Below are positions 1 to 10,413 of a stretch of 64,000 bases of DNA, piece after piece. The position numbers were made by a program, and so were the translations under genes. Under the pieces are notes generated by a model that was given only the letters and a program-made list of their open reading frames with translations, ran no database searches and had not been told where the DNA came from. The stretch comes from Uranotaenia lowii (lineage: Eukaryota > Arthropoda > Insecta > Diptera > Culicidae), in assembly GCF_029784155.1 (NCBI RefSeq), contig NC_073693.1:336676023-336740022 (forward strand). Direction: 5' to 3'. Every line of letters starts with the position of its first letter. The stretch's first letter is position 1.

Positions 1-262
1 GAAATACTATATACTGATTTGAGTCGATGATGAACGCTAAAATGAACTAATTTTTGATATTTATTGTACAGTTTTTAAGTTGAAGAATTTCTTAATTAAT
101 AAGTTACTGTGTGGAGGATATTCACCCTTATCATGCTCCCGAAATAAAAAGTATACTTATCTGTATCTGTGTCTCCATCAATGTATCTGCGTATCTCGTA
201 TGGATTTTACAAGTGGATATTTTCCCAGTTTTCAGTTCAGCATAAGTACACACCAACTTTAA

Positions 263-3146
263 CCCTTTAATGCATGACTTTTTTTTTAAGAGAATAGCAG
301 TTATTGATTCAGCGTAATAACAATATTTTAATTCGAATAACAGAACTGTACAGTAGGGTGTCCCAAAATTGCATAATGTATGGAAATCTGGGGGCTCACC
401 CTTCAAATGATAGATTAGGATGTGAAACATCACGCAATGAGTACATTTTACTCATTGTGTTTCATATGACAATTTACGACCAAAACACAATCTTTGAACC
501 ACCATAACTTTTTTGTTTTAAGTCCAATCGAGTTTCAATTTTCAGATGAAATGTTAGTCTTGGTTTTAATTTTAATGAAATTAACATAAACAAGGAATCG
601 ATTGGTAAAGAAAAAGTATTTGATGAAAAACCAGTATTTTATGCTTTTTCAGAACATAATGTCTTCGAATCCCTTTCACACTTGAGATTCAGTGCAGTCC
701 CTTCCCGTTATCAGATTCAACTCAAATGTGGCATATGATTTTTGATGATTCCATAAAAATCATCTTAGTATTTTTTTGCAAATGTTTTGATTTTCAAGTA
801 GGTATTTAAGAAGTAAAAATTGAAAATGAAATAATAATTTTTAATAAGGATTGAACCGTCAGTAGCTCTTCACACAATGATACAAATAACATACTTTGTT
901 CAGCAGAGTTTAAGTGCACAAAAATCCGCATCTTTTAATGGCATTGATTTTCAAAAAAACTTACGCTAGGTACACATTTTAGTCAGTTGAATACAAAATT
1001 TTTGGATATAAAAAATTTCTTTTCTGAAAATAGCTTGCTGATTTCAAATTTTGATCCAAAAGTGATTATTTTTTTTTACGTGTAGTTATTAATGTATAGA
1101 TGTATAAGTTTAGTGAAAATGTTTGGACCCGTGATTGATTTAAAATCAAATCTTTAAAAAGTGTTCTTTCTTCAAAAATTGCGTTTGCGGAACTTTTAAA
1201 CATGATTTTTATTACTGTACAGTTGGGTGGCCCAAAATGGAACTTTGTCTGGGATTTTGAGAACTCAAGCTTCAAATGATAGCTTAGGGTGTAAGAAATA
1301 ATATTTTATATGGCGGCGACTCAAAAAAATGATGTTTAGAGGTCGCACTGGTTCGATTTTGGGAAAAAGGCCCTTTTTTCGACATTTTGTCTCAATTACA
1401 TTTTCAGATCTTGAAAAATATCAAACATATGTCTCTTATATTTTTTTAAATTTTCTTTTTAATATATGTTTTAAAATAAAAATTTATTTAGACTGTTTTG
1501 GACTCTCAATTTGTATGTATAATTTTTTTTAAATTACGCAATACTATGATTTTTTGTAAAAAAAATTGGTAAAATAAACAAAAAAGTGTTCTTTGGATTA
1601 AGGTTTTTAATCTATATTGAATTCAAATGATGCGCGACGTTATGATGTGCAACTTTGCAGAAGAAAATGTATAGCTTTGACTTGTCGTTTCAAAGTTATT
1701 CAAGTTTCACTGTGGAAAAAGTCACAATTTTCAAATTTTTGCTAAGAACACAGAGCTAAGAATTGCTTATATTATGATGTGGATGAATTTCGAGCAATCT
1801 AAGAACCAAATAAATTCCTGATATCAATTTTTTTCATCCTTTTATCGATCCTTAAATCACCATAAAGAACCATTCCAAGTTTCTTGATATTTTATTGATT
1901 GAAGTTCGTGTGACGGTTTGGTGAATGTGTTATGGCTACAACCACACTAAATAAATTTAAAATAAAAATGTAGAAATTAGTTATGATTGTTACTGCTGAT
2001 TGAAGGATCGATAAAAGGGTGAAAAAGTTTGATATCAGAAGTTTAGATTGTTCGAAACTCATCCACATCATAATATAGAGCAATTCTTAGCAAACGTTTG
2101 AGATAAGTGACTTTTCCACTCAGAAAAACTTGAATAACTTTTTATCGACAAGTAATAGCTATACATTTTCTTCTGCAAAGTTGCACATCATAACGTTGCG
2201 CATCTTTTGAATTTAATGTTGATTGAAAATGTTAATCCAAAGTACACTTTTTTGTGGATTGAAATTTTTTTTTCACAAAAATTCATAGTATTGAGTAATT
2301 TAAAAAACCATTCATACAAATTGAGTGTCCAAAACAGTCCCAATTAATTTTTACTTTAAAGCTTATATTATAAAGAAAATTTGAAAAATATTAGAGACAC
2401 ATGTTTGATACGTTTTGAAGATCTGAAAATGTAATTAGGACAAAATGTCGAAAAAATTGCCTTTTTCCAAAAATCGAACCAGTGCGACCTCTAAACATCA
2501 TTTTTCTGAGTCGCCGCCATATAAAATATTGTTTCTTACACCCTAAGCTATCATTTGGAGCATGAGCCCCCAAAATCCCAGACAAAGTCCAATTTTGGGC
2601 CACCCTACTGTACAGGTTATTTTTTTTAATTTACAAAGGCTTTTATTAAGGCAATTTACTTAAAAAGTTTTCATGTGCCGGGAGTATTTTTCCTAACTTA
2701 ACTGTACAGGTTTGGAGTCGTTGTTTTTAGTATTATAAAAGTAATGGCCCTTCAAAATTGAAAAATAATTTTTGAAATTCTTGATTCATTTCATTACGAT
2801 GTTGCAAATTTCTTCAAAACCTTGTTAATTAAGTGCAAGAAGGTGTTTGTGATTGGTTAAGATGACAAAAATTTGTTAGAATTTGCAAATTTGAAGAAAA
2901 AGTAGCATTTTTCTAAAAAGTATTTTTTTTTTTAAATTAATAAATTTGATTTTTACATTTTTCCCACATACTTTGTTCAATATCTCTCACATACATTAAA
3001 ATATCGTAATAAAAAATACCATCGGCTGATTTCTTTTAATCTCAAAATTATTTTGTGTGAATATATCACTCAAAACTATCTTCGCGTTTCCGAGATATTA
3101 GGATTTTGGTTAGTGTTGTTTTAAAACAACACTATGCATTAAAGGG
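263..3146. mobile_element. piggyBac-like non-autonomous element, TTAA-flanked
   Basis: The ends are 13-bp inverted repeats: CCCTTTAATGCAT at 263-275 and its reverse complement at 3134-3146. Each is flanked by TTAA (259-262 and 3147-3150). TTAA target duplication with CCC...GGG termini is the known signature of piggyBac-family transposons. No transposase reading frame is present in the 2.9 kb interior, so this is a non-autonomous copy. Just inside the right end, 3112-3133 is a perfect 22-bp palindrome centred on TTTTAAAA. A foldback element (1215-2615) and a loose copy of the foldback terminus (about 345-430) lie inside. Confidence 0.6.
1215..2615. mobile_element. Foldback element with ~640 bp inverted arms
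   Basis: The left arm, about 1215-1862, reappears as an imperfect reverse complement at about 1996-2615, leaving a spacer of roughly 130 bp. Both ends carry CTGTACAG followed by a GGGTGGCCCAAAA-type sequence (1215 onward, and reversed up to 2615). Matching landmarks in the arms include the GGCGGCGACTC block near 1312 (reversed near 2512) and the TTATGATGTGCAACTTTGCA block near 1639 (reversed near 2172). There is no coding sequence. The arms differ by scattered substitutions and small indels, so this is not a recent duplication. A third terminus of the same type lies at about 345-430. Confidence 0.6.
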
Positions 3147-3150
3147 TTAA

Positions 3151-4033
3151 AGACAGTCTGAACATTAGATGATCAATTCCTGTAATGTACGAAAAGTGCA
3201 CGCAAGTTTTAAAATATCATATACTTGGTTGACTAGACTAAACATTCTAGTGGAACAGCTGAATTAACTTGAACCTGAATTATTTTAATAGTTACTGTAG
3301 CCGTTTTACAAACTCACGTTAATTCAGCTATGCGTTTCTCCATGCATTCGTTTTTATCTTGCTTGGAACACCACACCTTTGGAATGAAAATGAAAATTAA
3401 AATTGTAATGAAACGCGATTCACTTTTTTTCTATGGCGACCGTCAAAATATGTTAAAAAACTGTCAATAATAAAATAAAGAACAATGATCCAGTTTTCAC
3501 AACCACTGGAGAAATAACTGAGGATTGGATCTCAAAAGTGTCTACTTATTGTTTTAACGCTCATCAAACATCATTCAAAGATATGCAACCAGCTTTTATT
3601 CAACTAATGCATCGATACTGAAATCGAGACGCCAAATCAAATTGATCGAAGAAGGTGTGCGCCGAAAATGACAATGCCTATAATTATGTTGCGACTAATG
3701 TTGATGGCCGTACAAGACAACGATGATGATGTTGAGCTGAGCTGAATTGAGCCCAATGTGTGATTCTGGTGATATCAGGTCAACAAACATCACCAAGTTT
3801 GCAAACAAACATGCTCTCTTCTTCGTTCGTCACCGACTTACCTGTCATTCGGACGGGACAGGAAGATTCATTCTTGCTCTATACCTACATAGTGTTTCGA
3901 GCCTTTCGGTATACAAGATAAATTTGGACGAGCTTTCTTGTGGGATTTTTTGTTTGATCTCCCGTGCTTTGTTTGAGCAGCTGCAACCCTGAAGACCGTG
4001 CAATTCCAATGTAAATATTCGGACTTTGCCATA
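3151..4033. other. Intergenic, no gene recognised
   Basis: This is single-copy-looking AT-rich DNA up to the assembly gap. It becomes slightly less AT-rich from about 3500. A short open stretch near 3747-3992 has no recognisable protein features and no splice context that I trust. Confidence 0.5.
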
Positions 4034-4533
4034 NNNNNNNNNNNNNNNNNNNNNNNNNNNNNNNNNNNNNNNNNNNNNNNNNNNNNNNNNNNNNNNNNNN
4101 NNNNNNNNNNNNNNNNNNNNNNNNNNNNNNNNNNNNNNNNNNNNNNNNNNNNNNNNNNNNNNNNNNNNNNNNNNNNNNNNNNNNNNNNNNNNNNNNNNNN
4201 NNNNNNNNNNNNNNNNNNNNNNNNNNNNNNNNNNNNNNNNNNNNNNNNNNNNNNNNNNNNNNNNNNNNNNNNNNNNNNNNNNNNNNNNNNNNNNNNNNNN
4301 NNNNNNNNNNNNNNNNNNNNNNNNNNNNNNNNNNNNNNNNNNNNNNNNNNNNNNNNNNNNNNNNNNNNNNNNNNNNNNNNNNNNNNNNNNNNNNNNNNNN
4401 NNNNNNNNNNNNNNNNNNNNNNNNNNNNNNNNNNNNNNNNNNNNNNNNNNNNNNNNNNNNNNNNNNNNNNNNNNNNNNNNNNNNNNNNNNNNNNNNNNNN
4501 NNNNNNNNNNNNNNNNNNNNNNNNNNNNNNNNN
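4034..4533. other. Assembly gap of exactly 500 Ns
   Basis: There are 500 consecutive N, a round number normally used for gaps of unknown size. The right edge resumes inside a TTTTTTGTCA tandem repeat, so the gap probably reflects an unassembled simple-sequence array. Reading frames spanning it are meaningless. Confidence 0.95.
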
Positions 4534-4572
4534 TTTGTCATTTTTTGTCATTTTTTGTCATTTTGGTCATTT
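4534..4572. repeat. TTTTTTGTCA simple repeat at gap edge
   Basis: Three to four units of a 10-bp TTTTTTGTCA-type repeat directly follow the gap. The motif is nearly that of the 9-bp satellite at 61530-62160. Confidence 0.75.
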
Positions 4573-6818
4573 TATTTTTGGTATCCTGCCGTATTTTTCA
4601 TTGAGTTACATTTTATTATTATTTTTGTGCAGCTTTTTGTTTTTCATTACTGAATTTTTTTTTACCAAAATTATTCATTTGATGTGTCTTATATATTTTT
4701 GAAGAATATTTAATGAATTTTTTTTACTAAACCAGCTGATTGTCTGCACATTTTTTTAATTTTTTTTAAATATTTTATATTCACATCTGAACATTAATGC
4801 ACCAAAATTAGTAACTAAAGCATTTTCATCAAATGTCTATTTCGGTCTTTGTTTAAAATTAAGATAAATTATTAAAAATTATTCCTATATTGTTGGATTG
4901 AGAGTTTAATCTTATCTTTCTGATTTTTTTTTTACAAAAAGTCTTATTTCCGATTTTCAAACATCAATCGGGATTATTTTCCACCAACAACCGCACTACC
5001 ACCCTTCATTCATCGTTGAATTCGTCGAAAATCTCGGTCACATCATATCACAAAAAAAAAAATCCAACCCTGTTGCCGGAAACTGTTTTGCATTCAATTT
5101 TCCCACCAGGGCTCAAAGAAGATGATTTTTTAAAGTACAAAACCACTGGAATAACGGAAAATCCTTTAGCCTCACTCACTGTGTACTAGTTGTTATGAGT
5201 TATTTTTGCTCTTTCCCTGAACTTGTGCATCCGATGCACAAATTGCAGTTGCCGTTTTTTTTGCTGCTCAGTTTGTTTAACCTCGCGATTGCTGTTTGGT
5301 GCATGCATGGTGTGCTAGAACATCAGAAAAATATTTGTGAAAAAAAATTCTTGTTTACCACAGTTGGGTGAAGCATCCCAAAGTTGGCATGCTTTCGAAG
5401 TTTTTCAAACAATTATTTCGAACGATAGTTTAAAAAAGAAATTGATTTGAAAAAAAAAAAATCCTTTCTTATAAAAGATATATTTCTGTTCAGACATGTA
5501 GGACTTATGATCTGGACCCTCGCGAGCTCGGGAATACCCTTTTCATTTTTTTTTTTCATTTACTGAAGAGATCGCTCAGTAGCAAACCAGACATCCCTCG
5601 GAAAATAAACGATTCCACGCCGGGAAACTGCAGCCGGTTGTTTGATGTTCGACTGCCGATATGACAACAAGGACGTTTGAAAAAATTCGGATATAATTTT
5701 GAGCGGCAGTAACAGTTTTATTTGTTCCTAAAATGTAGGTCTAAATTGAAGACCTCTATTTAAAAAATATTATCCCTGGTACTGAACTTCGTTAGTACAC
5801 TTTCCGTGGTATAGTTATGAAACGATTTTTAATCAACACTTAATATTTTCCTAATGTTGGAACATATTTTTAATCTGAAGTGTTCCAAACTGGCAATGTG
5901 CAGCAACTGCCTCTTCCGTTGCTTGAGGAACAAACGAGCCTTCCCAGTTGGTTGGTATGTACCTCTATAAATATTATGGGGCAACTGCTCAACATCAAAC
6001 GACACCAAGATTGGTGAAAAATCGTTTTCAGCGGTTTTTGTTTTTCACTGGTTTTTTTTTAAATACTTGGTCATATAGCATCGATGAGCCTTTATAACTC
6101 ATGGAAAAAACATTAAAACCGAAAATTAAAGGACTTATTATAAATATTATGTTAGTTATGTATGTCATTTAAACTATTTGCGGAACATAAACTTTCTCAT
6201 TCCACATTTTCGTTCGACCAATTAATCCTTAAAAAAGAGCGCTATTGTTTAAGCTTAATAACTTTTTTTATCTTAACACAAATCGAAATAGAGTCTTTGG
6301 ATGAAATATTTGTCAAGCTTTAAAAAACACTATATCTGAATGAAATCGGGGATCATGGAGGGAAAATAAGGTAGACCAAAGTGATGAAAAACTGATTTTT
6401 CATGTTCCTCCGGAATGGAATGTCTCAAAAATTCCATACTAACTACAGCCTCGTTGATTGACCCCTTCCCCTGGTCTGATCTGGCCAAAATTTGGTATGG
6501 ACTATGCCTAAGATTAATTATAGCCTCCAGCGCATAACAGTTCACAGGTTTTTGTTTCCATATAATTTGGGGTACTCTAATGTACAAGCTAGGCTTTGAA
6601 TCTTGTGAAAATATTTCAATGACCGTTTTAAATTCAACTTTTATTTTTTGGTTGAGCCACCAGATGTCTACAAGAACACTAGACAGAACTGTCAAAAAGA
6701 AAGTGCTAACGCCTTGTTTGCTAATTGCTTCAGCTTGCTAGAAGTTCTAAAGAAAGAAATACGATACGTGAAAATGCTCGCTTAGAGAAGCCTAATATTG
6801 CTTACTGCTGCTTGGTAC
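4573..6818. other. AT-rich intergenic DNA
   Basis: I see no gene here. There are many T-rich and A-rich runs and scattered stop codons in all frames. Weak matches to the CTGTACAG...GGGTGG...CCCAAA terminus seen at 1215 occur near 5359 and, reversed, near 6570-6592. They could mark a decayed element but are too diverged to call. An open stretch on the minus strand at 6330-6695 has no recognisable domain. Confidence 0.45.
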
Positions 6819-7205
6819 CAAGGTTGCCGAAATCACAAAAATATCTTTAAATTCACAGATCCCTGAGCAAATTTTTATCACAAAATCTGTGTCACAAAAC
6901 ACAGAATTTTAGAAATATTCACAGATTTCACAGGATTTTAAAATTTTGGAAGTGTTTTCGATATTTAATTTTTTATGTCAATTTAAACTTTAAATAATTT
7001 TTTTTTGAATTGGAAAAATATGATATTATTGGTAATGTTAATAGATTTTTCTAAATTCAAATGAAAAAAAGACGCAATTTGACATGACTTTTGAATGAAA
7101 TTAATGGAAAAAGCATCAAATAAAACCGTCACAGAATATTTGGATAAAATCACAGAAAGTCAGAATTTATTTTCGTCAAAATACATATTTTTTTCGGCAA
7201 CCTTG
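6819..7205. mobile_element. hAT-like MITE (CAAGGTTGCCGA ends)
   Basis: The element starts with CAAGGTTGCCGA at 6819 and ends with its exact reverse complement, TCGGCAACCTTG, at 7205 (387 bp). The flanking 8-mers are CTTGGTAC (6811-6818) and CGTGGTAC (7206-7213), matching at 7 of 8 positions. That is consistent with an 8-bp target duplication of the hAT superfamily. The interior repeats CACAGA/TCACAG-type words and has no reading frame. A 5'-truncated second copy lies at about 7625-7838. Confidence 0.6.
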
Positions 7206-7624
7206 CGTGGTACTGCTAGATTTAAATTCAACTGGATAACCTCGAGATGGACATAGCTTTCTTCTACCTCTAGTGACATTTTTTTAACATAATTTGTTAT
7301 TATTGTGTTAAAATACTTCTCTACTAAGAAAACTTATTTTAAGAGCAATCGGTGCATGTACAGTAGGATAGCAACCAATTGGGCCATGTCAAATTTTGCA
7401 AACCGAGCATATACATTCTGTATTTAGATTGGCCCAAAAAACTGACCTGTGCAAAATGTCATCTTACCGGAATTTATTTAGGGGTGCCTCAAATCGCTCA
7501 AAATGTCGGTTTATGACCCTAAAAAATTGCCAAAGGGGGTACCAAAGGAAATCGGGAAAATCGAAATTTAATTTTGATGCCCAATGCTTGATGATAAAAC
7601 GCCGAGATTTAGTGATATTTCAAA
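7206..7624. other. Intergenic between two MITE copies
   Basis: No gene is supported. A TGTACAGTAGG word near 7357 followed by a TTGGGCC stretch faintly recalls the foldback terminus at 1215. An open plus-strand stretch at 7396-7695 has no recognisable domain and runs into the adjacent repeat. Confidence 0.4.
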
Positions 7625-7838
7625 AAAACAATTTTTTTGAATATGAATATGATAAAATTGATAATGTTAATTGGTTTTTCTTGAGTAAGATGTAAAAAAG
7701 ACGCAATTTGACATGACTTTCGAATGGAATTAATGGAAAAAGCATCACAGAAAATCGTCGCAGAATTGTTGGGAAAAATCACAGAAAGTCAGAATTTTTT
7801 TTCGTCAAAACACAGAATTTTTTTCGGCAACCTTGGCA
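7625..7838. mobile_element. Truncated second copy of the CAAGGTTGCCGA MITE
   Basis: This is a direct repeat of 7012-7205. It shares the AAAAAAGACGCAATTTGACA block (7693 onward here, near 7067 in the full copy) and the CGGCAACCTTG terminus at its right end. The left terminus is missing. It has the same orientation as the complete copy, about 630 bp downstream. Confidence 0.65.
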
Positions 7839-8432
7839 AGGGGGAGTGTTCCCAAATGCGCATATTCGGTAATATTACCGCATATTATCGAATATGCGCA
7901 TTAGACCGCTGCAAGCTTTGTATGAAAATTTCAAATTCTTAAATTTTTACACCTCCCATAACTTTTTTTGGTTATTTTTGCTGCCAGAAATAGCAATGAA
8001 ATTTTTGGATGCGATCCATTCAGTCCTGAATTAGCGCCACGAGATGTAATTTTGTATGGAAATTTGTATGGGAAAACAAATTTTTTCATTCAAAAATCGC
8101 CAGAGATGTACTGAAAGGTCTAAAAATTTCACCTTCGGATGAAAAATATTCCTTGATTCTTGCAGTACAATTTATGTCAACAAAGCACAAACCTTACTCG
8201 TACCCTAGAAAAGTTATTCGATGTTATAATTTTTTTTTCAAAATAATATTTTTTAAATTTTGACGTTTTTGTCTGCTTATTTGAAAGCTGTTTAGCCGTA
8301 GGATGAAAATAAAAAATTTCAAAGAACTGCTTTGAATTGCCAGAGAATTTATTGATTTGAAAATGAATCTCATGATATAAAAAGGAATCTCAGATATTTT
8401 GAAAACAAATCGTTTTGCAGTCTCCACAAAGA
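7839..8432. other. Intergenic, no gene recognised
   Basis: AT-rich sequence up to the Helitron. A small CGAATATGCGCATT-type inverted motif lies near 7854-7902 (GCGCATATTCGG ... CGAATATGCGC). Nothing else is identifiable. Confidence 0.4.
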
Positions 8433-10413
8433 TCTAATATATAAAGATGAGTTGGACTATATATGTTTGTTTGTTTGTATGCACCTTATACAAATCCACA
8501 CCGCTGAACCGATCAGCCTGAAATTTGGTACAGAGATGTATTTGGACCAGGGTAAGGTTTTAGTGATAGTTCTGAGCCCCTCCTACCTAAGAAAAGGGAC
8601 CCTCCCATACAACTTTCGTTTTTATTCCCACAAATCAAAAGTCATGGCACCCACTTAGCAGCCGATTTTCGTTTCCTTTGGCGGGTTATTTTCACCATCA
8701 CCATGGGCCAGACATTAGAAACGACCATCTAGAGTTCACGTGTACTGGAAAGCAAATCAAAGCTTGCTGAGCGTTAAAGATTTGAAAGGGGAAATTTTAG
8801 CGGGTGTTTTTTGTACCTTCTACTGCTGCAAGCACGTGGTACCGGCAGAAACGAGAATTTTGGATGCAATAATGAGCTTACATTTCGGATAGAAAAATAC
8901 AACTAACCTGTAAAGTACGTATTGACTTGAATTGTAGTGGTTTTCAAAGTACTCCCTACCACTGCTGCAGGGCTTTGGAGTCTATTAGAATATACAGTGT
9001 GTGAAGTATGGATGCAATGATTTATCTTCATTATGAATTTGGAATCAATGCTGAAAACATATTAAGCTATTTTTTTAAAATCAAGCTTTTTAGAACCAAC
9101 CATTTTCGTATTTTAGAATTCCTCTTTTTTTTCAATTTCAACGCTTTGAAAGCCGTCGAGAAATCTAAATGGAGGACTAAAAAATTTAACGTGCATTATC
9201 TGGAAAAACCAAATCCAACGCAAGACACTTTATTTGAAATTAAGTATGAGGTTTTAAGTTTTATACAATTAAATTTTATCGGTCAATCTATGACTTTTGT
9301 ATAAATGTTGATCATTAATGTGTTCAATTTTACCATCCAATTATGCGAAAACTTAAACCGTTAAGTACTGCGAATTCAATTAAATTATTTCCAAGAATTT
9401 GTACTTTATCACTCTTCACAAAAATTAATGAGATTTTTTTTCCAAGAATGGAAAAATTGAAAATAAAAAAAATTTTTGTTATAACATCATAAAATGGGTG
9501 ATTTGGGTTCCGAGATAGTTTCCTTTAAATCACTTCAAAAAATCATTAGTGGAACTTGGAACATTTAAGAAAAACTAATCATAAAACGGTATGGAAAAAA
9601 CAACGAAAAGTACACATCCATTTGAAAACATGACAAATGAGTCTTCAACAAGTTTAAAAAACCAAATACAAACACATACAGGATCTCAATGAAACTTAAT
9701 GTTTCCTCGAGGAGATTCCTTTTACTTAATTCTAAGCGTACATCTTTCGGGTATATGATGGCTAGCATCTCACAAATGCTTAAACCACTAAACCACAAAA
9801 GTTTACTGTGTATGCCGTGACTGGGATTCGAACTCATGGCCGTTGGCTTGGAAGACTTGAAGGCCACGAGCTGCGGCAAGTTTCGGAAGCCTTCTTAGAA
9901 TTTTCTGGACAAATAAAACTTGAATATAGCATACGGGGGAGCATTTGCTATATAGCGTCCGAGGAGATCATCTTCAAAAGAGGTTTCATTAGATGGGGGG
10001 TGGGAAAGATAAAAATATAGTTTAATCATTTGAAGATAAAAAAAAATAGAAGGCCAAAGCTATTCAAGCTTCCTTTAAGAAAGGGTGGGTATAAAATGTT
10101 TTTCGTGATGAAATAAAAAAGCATTCATGATAAATTAGTTTTAATTACTATGAATACGAACCTCATAACTATGTAGGTATAAGTGTTTCAAAAATATGAA
10201 AAAGGGAAACACAGTAAATATTCTCATTCAAAACTTGAAAAACACTAACAAAACTTTCAAACCTTACATACATGGCACAACATGGGTAAAATTTTCTCAT
10301 AATAAATATATAAAACATATTGAATACAAAGCTACCAAAATTTCGTGAAATCAACCGACTCATTTTGATTTATATTTAATGCAAACCCGAGCAAGGCCGG
10401 GTAAATCAGCTAG
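8433..10413 (+). mobile_element. Non-autonomous Helitron, complete (1981 bp)
   Basis: The 5' end is TC followed by TAATATATAAAGATGAG, the arthropod Helitron-type start, then a TTTGTTTGTTTGT stretch and a CTGAACCGATCAGCCTGAAA block. The 3' end is a short hairpin (ACCCG 10385-10389 with CGGGT 10398-10402), an AAATCAG spacer and CTAG at 10410-10413. It is inserted between A (8432) and T (10414), the canonical A|T Helitron target, with no target duplication. No Rep/helicase frame is present, so it would depend on enzymes supplied elsewhere. A degenerate tRNA-like segment lies inside at about 9811-9873 on the minus strand. Confidence 0.75.
9811..9873 (-). repeat. Degenerate tRNA-like segment (possible SINE head)
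   Basis: The minus strand reads a GCAGCTCGTGG stretch resembling a pol III A box, then about 30 nt later GAGTTCGAATCCC, which fits the B-box consensus GTTCRANNC. The arms do not fold into a complete tRNA: the T stem has mismatches. It is therefore more likely a tRNA-derived SINE head or tRNA pseudogene carried within the Helitron than a working tRNA. Confidence 0.35.

Noticed and set aside
3868..4702. Frames spanning the 500-N gap
   Set aside because: They consist mainly of undetermined residues and have no evidential value.
5359..6592. Possible decayed copy of the CTGTACAG-tipped foldback element
   Set aside because: Only weak matches at both ends and no arm similarity. It cannot be separated from chance in AT-rich DNA.
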